Shown: piece by piece, positions 14,662-21,998 of the stretch | How the letters are laid out: every line of letters starts with the position of its first letter | How positions within the stretch are numbered: position 1 is the first letter of the stretch | Assembly: GCA_035545895.1 (NCBI GenBank) | Contig: DASZXJ010000202.1 | Span: 1-32,518, forward strand | DNA: 32,518 nt | Direction: 5' to 3' | Origin: DASZXJ01 sp035545895 | GTDB taxonomy: Bacteria > Planctomycetota > Phycisphaerae > Tepidisphaerales > Tepidisphaeraceae | Program-made: the position numbers and the translations under genes | The notes under the pieces: model-generated | Databases searched by the model: none | What the model was told of the DNA's origin: nothing | Seen by the model: only the letters and a program-made list of their open reading frames with translations

Positions 14662-16434
14662 CTACTTATTTTCTTTTGGCTTGAAGATATCGCCGATTTT
14701 TTCGCCGATGTCCTGCAGGCCTTCGCCGATTTTGTCCGCGCCATTTCCAACGACATCGCCCACCTTCGACGCGCTTCCACCTGCCAGGATCAAATCGACC
14801 TGCGGTTTGCCGATCGTGCCGGTAACGTGATACGCCAATAGCGAATCGGTGACTTTCGCGATCATGCCGCCGATCTGTTTGCCCAGCAGGTCCTGCACTT
14901 TTTCGATGGGCCCGCCATTGACGCGAAGATCCAGTTGGCGGTTCAGGCCGATGGTGCCGCTGCCGCGCGCCGCAACCGCCGAGCCGTAGTAGCTCAGGTC
15001 CGACACGCTGGCATGATCGCCAGTGAGATTGAAATCGATGTGGACGCGATCGCGCGGCAGGGCGTTGTAGTCTTCACCGGCACCGATGATCTTGGCGGCG
15101 GAACTGATGGCGTCGGTGAGGGTGTGGATGACCGGCAGGCGCACCAGCCGTCCGTCCACCAGGTTGATCGTGCCGGCACCCCATTGCTCGGGCAGGGGTT
15201 CCGCCGCCAAGGGCGCGTTTTGCGTGGTGGGGACGGCCTTGGCCTGCACAATTTTCAGCGGCGCGCTCGCCTGAAAATTCACGTCGATTTTTCCCGCGAA
15301 TTTCATCGGCTGGCCGTCCTTGTGCGCGGCCTCCAGGTCCTGAATCTGCATATTATTGATGGCCAGTTTGATGTTCGTATCGTAATTGCCGCTCATCAAA
15401 GTGCTTCCCTGACCGCTGGCCGTGCCGTGCAGGGCGGAAATCGTCATGGTGGACAGATCAAGTCGTCCATCCGCCAATTTGGCGCCGATTTGCAGGTCCT
15501 GCACTGGAATTCGGTATTCATCCAGCGTTACATTGGCATTCTTCAAGGCCAGTTGTGCGACTAGGTTTCCCTTGTTGGGTTCGCGGATCGGCACGGCGCC
15601 GGTAACCGAGGCGTCCAGTACGCCTTCCACTTCATACTGATTGAGAATCTGCTGTAACTGAGGTGGCAGGTAGTTGATTTTGTCGCGGGTAACGTCAGCG
15701 GACAGCTTCAGGTTCAGGTCGCGGGTTTCCATCGAATCGAGATTGAGCTGCCCGGCCAGTGTCAGGTCAAAGAGCGGTTTTCGCGCGATTTCAGTGGCCA
15801 GCTTGTACCAGCCGGCTTCGGTTTGTTCGATGTTCAGCGTGGTATTGATCTGATCCAATTCCATCGGCACAGTGCCGGTGATGCGGGGGTCATACTTGAT
15901 CCGGCCATTCTGGATGGCGATGAATTTCATTTGGAAGACATCACTAAGTTTTGGTCGGGTGGCTGGTTCCGCGGTTTGCCGCGAGCCGGGTCTTCGGCCG
16001 CGCACGAGGGTGGAAAATCCAATGAATTTGGCCGATTTGGGCTCGGTCGCGACGGCCGAAATAAGCGGTTGGTCCAGGACGATGCGCTCGATCACCACCG
16101 GCTTGCCCACCGCCGGGATTTGGCCCAGCGTCACGGTGGCCTGCCCGCAACCGATGATGTCGATACTCTGGCCCGGATTGGAAGGATCCTGGGCCACCAG
16201 GCGCAGGTTCTTCAGCGTCACCGTGTAAGGAAGCTGGTAGTCCAGATCATCGAAGCTGAGCTGCGGGTTCAGATAGGAATTGGCGATGAATTGAAACTGC
16301 TGGCCAATCCAGCTTTCAATCGCGCTGGAGCCGGACAAGCCGGCATACCAGAACAGCAAGGCGCCCCCCGCGCCAAGTACAAAAAGAACCACCAGTCCCG
16401 TCACGATCCATCGTTTAAGCCGGCTCAAGTGCAT
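14662..16434 (-). CDS. AsmA-like membrane protein
   Basis: A 590-residue protein with a single N-terminal membrane helix (about 9-30) followed by a long beta-rich region of repeated strands, such as VTLKNLRLVAQ, LDLSTMTISALHGTASGQG and ISSAAKIIGAGEDYN. The C-terminal part (SDLSYYGSAVAARGSGTIGLNRQLDLRV and what follows) resembles the AsmA C-terminal domain. AsmA-like proteins span the periplasm and are linked to lipid transport between inner and outer membranes; that function is an inference here. The tail (540-590) is a Gly/Lys/Asp-rich helical stretch. It is followed directly by repeat copy B. An 83-bp gap separates it from the upstream beta-helix gene, which is on the same strand. Confidence 0.8.
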   Translation of the reverse strand: MHLSRLKRWIVTGLVVLFVLGAGGALLFWYAGLSGSSAIESWIGQQFQFIANSYLNPQLSFDDLDYQLPYTVTLKNLRLVAQDPSNPGQSIDIIGCGQATVTLGQIPAVGKPVVIERIVLDQPLISAVATEPKSAKFIGFSTLVRGRRPGSRQTAEPATRPKLSDVFQMKFIAIQNGRIKYDPRITGTVPMELDQINTTLNIEQTEAGWYKLATEIARKPLFDLTLAGQLNLDSMETRDLNLKLSADVTRDKINYLPPQLQQILNQYEVEGVLDASVTGAVPIREPNKGNLVAQLALKNANVTLDEYRIPVQDLQIGAKLADGRLDLSTMTISALHGTASGQGSTLMSGNYDTNIKLAINNMQIQDLEAAHKDGQPMKFAGKIDVNFQASAPLKIVQAKAVPTTQNAPLAAEPLPEQWGAGTINLVDGRLVRLPVIHTLTDAISSAAKIIGAGEDYNALPRDRVHIDFNLTGDHASVSDLSYYGSAVAARGSGTIGLNRQLDLRVNGGPIEKVQDLLGKQIGGMIAKVTDSLLAYHVTGTIGKPQVDLILAGGSASKVGDVVGNGADKIGEGLQDIGEKIGDIFKPKENK

Positions 16435-16517
16435 TTCTCCTGTTGGGGGCGCTCAACGTAACCGCGGATTCTAGGCCCGGCAACCGCGGCCGCCCAATCA
16501 GGGTGGAACTGACCGGA

Positions 16518-18104
16518 TCACTTAGGCAAAAGTCGCGCCCCGCCCCAGTCGGCGTGGTCGGCGTTGATGCCGTCGCCAGCGTCGGTGGTCACTAATTTCA
16601 ACTCTTTGGCGCCGCGCACATCGATGGTGATGCCTTTCTTGTAGGTCCTGCCGGTCATCACGCCGCTGTCGTAAACCTTTTTGCCATCGACCCAAACTTG
16701 GAAGTCGGCTGAACCGAGCGTGCCCGAATAATCGTCGATGCCGATATCGGAAAAGAACTTGGAATACTTGCCATCCAGCTTGTAAACAATTTCCGAATTA
16801 CCTGCGACGCCCAAACCGGTTTCATAGACCCTGCCGTTGAGGGTGATTTTGCCGCCATCGTTGGCGTCATCGCCGCCGTTGAACAGTTTGCGCTCAACCG
16901 GTCCCCACGAACTGACGGCAGAAACCCAGTCCATCGCATCGAGGTATTTGAAGTCGCTCGCCTGGTAGACGGGTTTGGGCTGGTAATTGGCTGAATTGTC
17001 GGAGATCACACCCTGCAAGCCAAGTCGCACATTGGGGCCCGGCTTGCCGCGGTTGACGTTCCAGTCAAGCTGCGCATTCGGCCCGTTGTTTTGCAGCGTC
17101 AAACCGCGACCGCCAGGACCTTGCAAGTAATTCTTGAACAGATTGTTGCGTGCCAGAACGGACGTCGTGCCGACACCATCATTGGCGGCAAGGACATGGT
17201 TGGAGCCTACGCTGTAATTCTGCTCAACCAGCGTATTGTCGCCGCCGACTTCAAAAACAATTCGCACACCAGTGCCATCCGGGCGGTCAGGAGCAATCGC
17301 AGTATTTCGGCGGATGATCGTCCCCTCCGATCGATCGGCGATGATCGAATAGGCGAAGGTGCTCATGTTGTCCTGAAAATTTTTGGTCATCACCGGATTT
17401 TCGTAGTAATTATCCTGAACGATCGTATTCGATCCGCCACCCTGATATTCGATCCCCATTCGATGCAAGCCTGAAAAGTAGTTCTGTTCAATCAACAAGT
17501 CCTTGCTGACGTCGCCAAAATCGACGACATGGATTCCCTCGTTGCCATTGAGAAAGGAATTGTTGGCGATGGTGAGATTGTCCCAGTAATAGCCGTAAAT
17601 GCCGTTGTCGGCCGAGATGGGATCGAAGGTGTTGTTGGTGATTTTGCTGTCGCGCAGGCCGGTGGTGAAGGTGATTCCGTTTTTTCCGGTTCCGTCGCCA
17701 TGCACATGAAATGTGTTTTCGTTTACGACAAGGTTCTGAATCATCCGGTTGCCTGGGGCATCGATAAACAAGGCTTTGCCGTCGAAGGTGAATCCTTCGA
17801 TGCGCACGTTGTCATCGTGCAGGGTGAAGATATGAAATTCATCCCCGCCACTGAGAACCGAGCCATCGCCGATGTATTGGCGATCTCCCTTGAGCTGCAC
17901 GCTCGTGCCGATGTCGAATTCCCCGGCGGGGAAGACAACCGTGTCGTTCTTTTTTGAATCGCGGATGGCGGCAAGGATGGCGGCGACATCGTCCTTGCCG
18001 TCGTCGGGAACCGCGCCGTAATTCAAAACATTGACGCTGCTCAAAAACCTGCGGATTTCCAGTAATTCCAGAAATTTCCCCGAAAAATTGCGACGATCGT
18101 GCAT
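16518..18104 (-). CDS. Secreted right-handed beta-helix protein with NPCBM domain
   Basis: A 528-residue protein from the ATG at 18104, which has a strong AGGAG seven bases upstream; the open frame runs 39 codons further (to 18221) without support. The N-terminus carries the planctomycete-type LEPR-XLL-like motif LELLEIRRFLSS (about 12-23). Next comes a pectate-lyase-3-type entry (VLNYGAVPDDGKDD) and a parallel beta-helix (about 25-380) with Asn-rich turns such as ITNNTF and IANNSF. Residues about 398-528 match the NPCBM/galactose-binding type: LFNGGDDANDGG, then FQVWVDGKKVYDSG. It probably binds or cleaves a polysaccharide outside the cell; the substrate is unknown. A good promoter lies about 335 bp upstream, implying a long leader. 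Confidence 0.85.
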   Translation of the reverse strand: MHDRRNFSGKFLELLEIRRFLSSVNVLNYGAVPDDGKDDVAAILAAIRDSKKNDTVVFPAGEFDIGTSVQLKGDRQYIGDGSVLSGGDEFHIFTLHDDNVRIEGFTFDGKALFIDAPGNRMIQNLVVNENTFHVHGDGTGKNGITFTTGLRDSKITNNTFDPISADNGIYGYYWDNLTIANNSFLNGNEGIHVVDFGDVSKDLLIEQNYFSGLHRMGIEYQGGGSNTIVQDNYYENPVMTKNFQDNMSTFAYSIIADRSEGTIIRRNTAIAPDRPDGTGVRIVFEVGGDNTLVEQNYSVGSNHVLAANDGVGTTSVLARNNLFKNYLQGPGGRGLTLQNNGPNAQLDWNVNRGKPGPNVRLGLQGVISDNSANYQPKPVYQASDFKYLDAMDWVSAVSSWGPVERKLFNGGDDANDGGKITLNGRVYETGLGVAGNSEIVYKLDGKYSKFFSDIGIDDYSGTLGSADFQVWVDGKKVYDSGVMTGRTYKKGITIDVRGAKELKLVTTDAGDGINADHADWGGARLLPK

Positions 18105-18541
18105 TGTTCTTTCTCCTGCCGTGCTGAACGATGAAAAAACGGGACGACAACGTCTCCCGGTGCGCCGGCGGCGTACCAAGAGTGACCCAGACCGCTGCTC
18201 AGCGGATCTGAGATTGCTCAAAAACAGATTGACAGCTCAATGAGCTGCTATTGAGAAACAACTTGCGCAGAATTGAAAAACCCCGGCCCTGTACTGCCGG
18301 AAATGGAAGAACTCGTGCCGACGATCCCTCGTGGCCGATTGCTCGAACACAAATTCACCAAAATTTCAAACTGCACCCATCCAGCGTTCCTGACGCGGCC
18401 CGGTGTGGAGAGACGGACTACCGCAACGCGAGAACCGTTTTATAGACGGAATCGCCAATCAGTCAATTTCAAAATCGAGGAGAAATAAAAATAAATTTTG
18501 CATGACGGAATATAACTTTCCATGGCATGGCGATAGTTTGG
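18105..18541 (-). other. Long leader and promoter region of the beta-helix gene
   Basis: No gene is supported in these 437 bp. A promoter sits at 18439-18466, leaving about 325 untranslated bases. On the minus strand these include small palindromes: CAGCTCA with TGAGCTG (about 18234-18248), and CCGCTGAGCAGCGG near 18195. No riboswitch class is recognised. Confidence 0.5.
18439..18466 (-). promoter_or_regulatory. Sigma-70-like promoter for the beta-helix gene
   Basis: On the minus strand TTGACT (18466-18461) is followed after 16 bp by TATAAA (18444-18439). Both boxes differ from consensus at one position. It is the best promoter match noticed in the window and points to the gene starting at 18104. 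Confidence 0.5.
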
Positions 18542-19162
18542 TCATGGACCGATGAGTCGTGCGCGCATGTTGATCAGGTCCTTGTATGCCTCCTGAAATG
18601 CCGCTGCGTTGACATCATCGATTGCATCGGGCGCGAGTTGTTCGATCAGCGCCAATCTATTTTCAATGATCGGCAAATAATCGGGAGTGATGTTGCGGCT
18701 GTTCGGAATGCCGGTGTTATTCAGGTCTTCGATTAGTTCTCTTCGCTGATTTCCGCTCAAGCGAGTGTCGTTGATCGCGCTGACCCAGACGGCTTCTGCG
18801 TCCGGATCGGAACCGACTCCCGCCAGCGCTTCTCGCGCTTCCGGTTCACTGATCGCTACCTGCGCCGGCTGAATTCTCGTTTGCACACGCGGCGGCTCGA
18901 TCTGGCGCACCGGGCTGGTGGTTGGATTACTTAACGGAGATGGATTCACGCTGAGCGGTGCAGTTTGTTGTGGAGTCGGCGTCGGTGCGGTCGCAGGCGC
19001 AATCGCGGGAGGCGGAGCAGGCTCAGCGATTGCAAGGTCGCTCGGTTTGGGCCGTTCATTGATGAGCCGGTTCGCGTGTCTTACATCGACAATAACCACT
19101 GTCGCTGCCACCGCGGCTGCCAAAAAAATCGGAATTGAAATCTTTGCTAGCTCTCTGTCCAT
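18542..19162 (-). CDS. Single-pass membrane protein with Pro/Thr-rich linker, unknown function
   Basis: A 206-residue protein with a membrane helix close to the N-terminus (about 8-27). A Pro/Ala/Thr-rich linker (about 38-105) follows, then a helical domain to the end (SGNQRRELIEDLNNTGIP, later EAYKDLINMRARLIG). I do not recognise the domain. The ATG at 19162 is preferred because GAGG lies seven bases upstream (19170-19173). A GTG two codons earlier (19168) is too close to that site. Topology suggests the helical domain is outside the cytoplasm on a flexible stalk. It lies between the beta-helix and nuoB genes on the same strand, 161 bp after nuoB. Confidence 0.65.
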   Translation of the reverse strand: MDRELAKISIPIFLAAAVAATVVIVDVRHANRLINERPKPSDLAIAEPAPPPAIAPATAPTPTPQQTAPLSVNPSPLSNPTTSPVRQIEPPRVQTRIQPAQVAISEPEAREALAGVGSDPDAEAVWVSAINDTRLSGNQRRELIEDLNNTGIPNSRNITPDYLPIIENRLALIEQLAPDAIDDVNAAAFQEAYKDLINMRARLIGP

Positions 19163-19323
19163 GTCCACACCTCAATCGGGTTAACGTACTACTGATTATT
19201 CCCAATCAACATGAAGGGAAAATGAAAGTGTGGGCGGGATAGGAGAACGGAGCGGCGTTTTTTGCAAGAAAACCACGCCGGATATCTCTCCGTGACGAGA
19301 AAAAAAGGATTCGCAGGAAAAAA

Positions 19324-19869
19324 TCAGACAGTCGCCGGCTCGGGCACGATCAGCGGACGATCAGCCGCGAGACTGCGCGAACCTTTTGGCAGGCCAATCG
19401 TTCGGGCGGAAATCTTGTCCTGCAATCGCATGATGCCTTCCATCAATGCTTCGGGGCGCGGGGGGCAGCCGGGCACGTAGATGTCCACGGGAACGACCAG
19501 ATCAACGCCCTTCACGACGTTATACCCATATTTGAAGTAAGGCCCGCCGCCGACGGTGCAGGCGCCCATGGCGATCACATACTTGGGATCGGGCATCTGG
19601 TGGTAAAGCCGCTTGACGCGCGAGGCCATCTTATAATTCACCGTGCCGGCGACGATCATCAGGTCTGATTGGCGTGGGGTGGCGCGGAATGCGCCGGCGC
19701 CAAATCGATCCAGGTCAAACCGCGAAGCGCCCACGGCCATCATTTCAATGGCGCAGCACGCCAGCCCGAACGTCATCGGCCACAGCGAATGCTTGCGTCC
19801 CCAGTTAATGAAAAAATCCATGCTGGTGACGATCAGGCCCTCTTCAAAGCGGTTTTCAATCCAAGACAT
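19324..19869 (-). CDS. nuoB: NADH-quinone oxidoreductase subunit B (solitary)
   Basis: A 181-residue NuoB, the complex I subunit that carries the terminal iron-sulfur cluster N2 next to the quinone site. All four cluster cysteines are present: the tandem Cys38-Cys39 in LACCAIEMM, Cys104 in MGACTVGGG and Cys135 in VPGCPPRP. The length is slightly above the usual about 160, with a C-terminal extension rich in Pro, Arg and Ala. In most genomes nuoB sits inside a nuoA-N operon. Here its neighbours are a divergent GH20 gene and an unrelated membrane protein, so it is either an orphan copy or part of a split complex I locus. Confidence 0.95.
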   Translation of the reverse strand: MSWIENRFEEGLIVTSMDFFINWGRKHSLWPMTFGLACCAIEMMAVGASRFDLDRFGAGAFRATPRQSDLMIVAGTVNYKMASRVKRLYHQMPDPKYVIAMGACTVGGGPYFKYGYNVVKGVDLVVPVDIYVPGCPPRPEALMEGIMRLQDKISARTIGLPKGSRSLAADRPLIVPEPATV

Positions 19870-19966
19870 AGTTTAAGATTATCCCGTCGGAGTCGCGGAA
19901 AATCAAATTGCACCTTTACGCATGCGGCATTGAAATCCCGGGCCGATCAGACTCGAATAACACGAT

Positions 19967-21664
19967 ATGTTGATTCCTCAGCCGAAGAATTTGGAGCGTC
20001 GCACCGGTCCGGGATCGCGGCACGGTGCACCGTGTCAGGAAAAGATCGATCCCATGCTCGGGCCGGAGCAATCGTACCGCCTGAGCATTGGCGAAGATCA
20101 GATCTCGATTATCGCCTCGGACGCTGCCGGCGTATTTTATGCCCATCAAACGCTCAACCAACTCAAACGCGAATTCCCCGAATCCCTGCCCGCCATGGTG
20201 ATTGAAGATTCCCCTGACTTTGCCGTGCGCGGGTTCATGCTCGATATCTCTCGCGACAAGGTGCCCACCATGGCGACTCTTTTCGCGCTGGTTGATCTAT
20301 TATCCGAGCTGAAGATCAACCAGCTTCAGCTTTATACCGAACATACGTTTGCCTATCGCGAGCATCGCGTGGTCTGGCAGGAATCGTCGCCGATGACCGG
20401 CGATGAAATCCGCCAGTTGGATTCTTATTGCCGCAAACGATTCATCGAACTGGTTCCAAACCAGAATTCGTTTGGACATCTCGAGCGATGGTTCAAGCAT
20501 GCGCCTTATCAACACCTTGCTGAAAAGCCGGAAGGATTCTCCTTTTCCTGGGGCACGCGCGCGCCCAACGGTTTCAGTCTTAATCCAACTGATCCGCGCA
20601 GCATGAAGTTCATCGAATCCCTTTACGATGAACTGCTGCCGAACTTCACGAGCGGCCTGTTCAATGTTGGTTGCGATGAAACTCTCGATCTGGGATTGGG
20701 GCGGAGCAAAGCCGATGTCGAGCGTCGCGGTCGCGAACGGGTCTATTTCGATTTTCTGGTCAAGATATATGAAGCCGTCAAACGGCGCGGCAAGCGAATG
20801 ATGTTCTGGGGAGACATCATCCTGCATAAACCTGAACTGTTAAACGAGTTGCCCCGCGATATCATCGCGCTCAACTGGGGATACGAGGCCGATCATCCCT
20901 TCGAAAAGGAAATGCAGGCCATTCGCAATTCACGCGTGCCTTTCTATGTCTGTCCGGGTACTTCAAGCTGGTGTTCAATCAGCGGCCGGACCGACAATGC
21001 GATAGCCAACCTCCAAAACGCAGCCAAACACGGGATCGCCAACGGCGCCAGCGGATATCTCATCACCGACTGGGGCGACTATGGCCATCTTCAATATCAA
21101 CCGGTCAGCTATATCGGAATCGCGGCGGGGGCGGCTTATTCGTGGAGCTATGAGGCCAATCGACGAGCCTCCCTGGAAATCGCCATCGACATGCATGTCT
21201 TTGCCGACCGAGCAGAGGTCATGACCAACTGGCTTGGCGAGTTCGGCAACATCTATCAGTGTGCAAAAGAGCCTCTTTCCAATGGCTCGCGATTCTTCTG
21301 GACGCTGGTTGGCGGGGAGGATCGCAGGAAGAATTATCAGAACGTCACCATCGAGGAATTTGAGCAGGCCATCAAGCGCATCGATCAGCTTCTTCCCTCG
21401 CTGCAAAAAGCTCGGATGGACCATTCCGATGCGGACCTGGTCCTGGCTGAATGCCGCAACGCCGCCGCCATGCTGCGGCACGCCTGCCGTCACGGGATTT
21501 TCCTGGGTCGTGGACCGATAAAAAACGTGGATTTGGCGGGCGAATTGCAGAAAATCATGGCAGAGCACCGCCGGCTTTGGCTGTTGCGCAATCGTCCAGG
21601 CGGGCTGAACGACAGCATCACTCGTTTGTCGTCATCTTTGTCAGCATATCGCGCCAAATCCTGA
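19967..21664 (+). CDS. Glycoside hydrolase family 20 (beta-N-acetylhexosaminidase-like)
   Basis: A 565-residue protein with a small N-terminal chitobiase-like domain (about 1-80) and a TIM barrel typical of GH20. The barrel starts at FAVRGFMLDISRDKVP (85-100). The hallmark Asp-Glu pair is intact in NVGCDETLDLG (Asp237-Glu238); Glu acts as acid/base and Asp orients the substrate acetamido group in substrate-assisted cleavage. A helical C-terminal domain (about 450-565) follows the barrel. No signal peptide is visible, so it may act on amino sugars from internal recycling or leave the cell another way. It is divergent from nuoB with a 97-bp gap. The ATG at 19967 is the family-typical start (MLIPQPK), though no ribosome-binding site precedes it. 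Confidence 0.88.
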   Translation: MLIPQPKNLERRTGPGSRHGAPCQEKIDPMLGPEQSYRLSIGEDQISIIASDAAGVFYAHQTLNQLKREFPESLPAMVIEDSPDFAVRGFMLDISRDKVPTMATLFALVDLLSELKINQLQLYTEHTFAYREHRVVWQESSPMTGDEIRQLDSYCRKRFIELVPNQNSFGHLERWFKHAPYQHLAEKPEGFSFSWGTRAPNGFSLNPTDPRSMKFIESLYDELLPNFTSGLFNVGCDETLDLGLGRSKADVERRGRERVYFDFLVKIYEAVKRRGKRMMFWGDIILHKPELLNELPRDIIALNWGYEADHPFEKEMQAIRNSRVPFYVCPGTSSWCSISGRTDNAIANLQNAAKHGIANGASGYLITDWGDYGHLQYQPVSYIGIAAGAAYSWSYEANRRASLEIAIDMHVFADRAEVMTNWLGEFGNIYQCAKEPLSNGSRFFWTLVGGEDRRKNYQNVTIEEFEQAIKRIDQLLPSLQKARMDHSDADLVLAECRNAAAMLRHACRHGIFLGRGPIKNVDLAGELQKIMAEHRRLWLLRNRPGGLNDSITRLSSSLSAYRAKS

Positions 21665-21823
21665 CCCGCATGTGTTCATTCATTCATATCGATGTAGTTG
21701 AATGTAATCAGTCGGCTTCTCTGGTTTCACATCTAAACGCGCATATTAGGCACTTCTACCTATTGGGACGTCGGTTGCCTCCACATTTTCAGTTATTTAC
21801 CCGATAACTTGGCAAAGTTTTTC

Positions 21824-21852
21824 TTGACGTAACGAAAGCATTCGCTTCAATA
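21824..21852 (+). promoter_or_regulatory. Possible promoter for the delta-60/RTX gene
   Basis: TTGACG and TCAATA are separated by 17 bp. The -35 box matches at five of six positions and the -10 box is weak. It would give a leader of about 140 bases. Confidence 0.3.
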
Positions 21853-21963
21853 GCACCTGCACGTTTTGGCTGGGGGCCTTGATGGCAGAGGGAAGGGTCA
21901 GCGGTGTTTAAACCAGGTCCTTTCCATGTGAATGTAATGTAGTTGACAGGCATTTTTATGTCC

Positions 21964-21982
21964 GCGGGCGCGATGCGCCCGC
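21964..21982 (+). promoter_or_regulatory. Hairpin directly before a ribosome-binding site
   Basis: GCGGGCGC (21964-21971) pairs with GCGCCCGC (21975-21982) around GAT. Only four bases separate it from the Shine-Dalgarno sequence at 21987, so it could influence translation of the large surface protein. It may equally be another extragenic palindrome. Confidence 0.5.
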
Positions 21983-21998
21983 ATGGAAAGGAGAACCT

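Larger units (their letters stand above)
21665..21998 (+). other. Intergenic region upstream of the delta-60/RTX gene
   Basis: These 334 bp contain no gene. A possible promoter is TTGACG (21824-21829), a 17-bp spacer and TCAATA (21847-21852). A hairpin (21964-21982) and a good ribosome-binding site AAAGGAG (21987-21993) precede the ATG. Confidence 0.5.

Noticed and set aside
14178..14684. 168-codon plus-strand frame between LOG and AsmA-like genes
   Set aside because: It is translated from the 10-bp, 7-bp and GTCATT repeats and runs into the AsmA-like gene.
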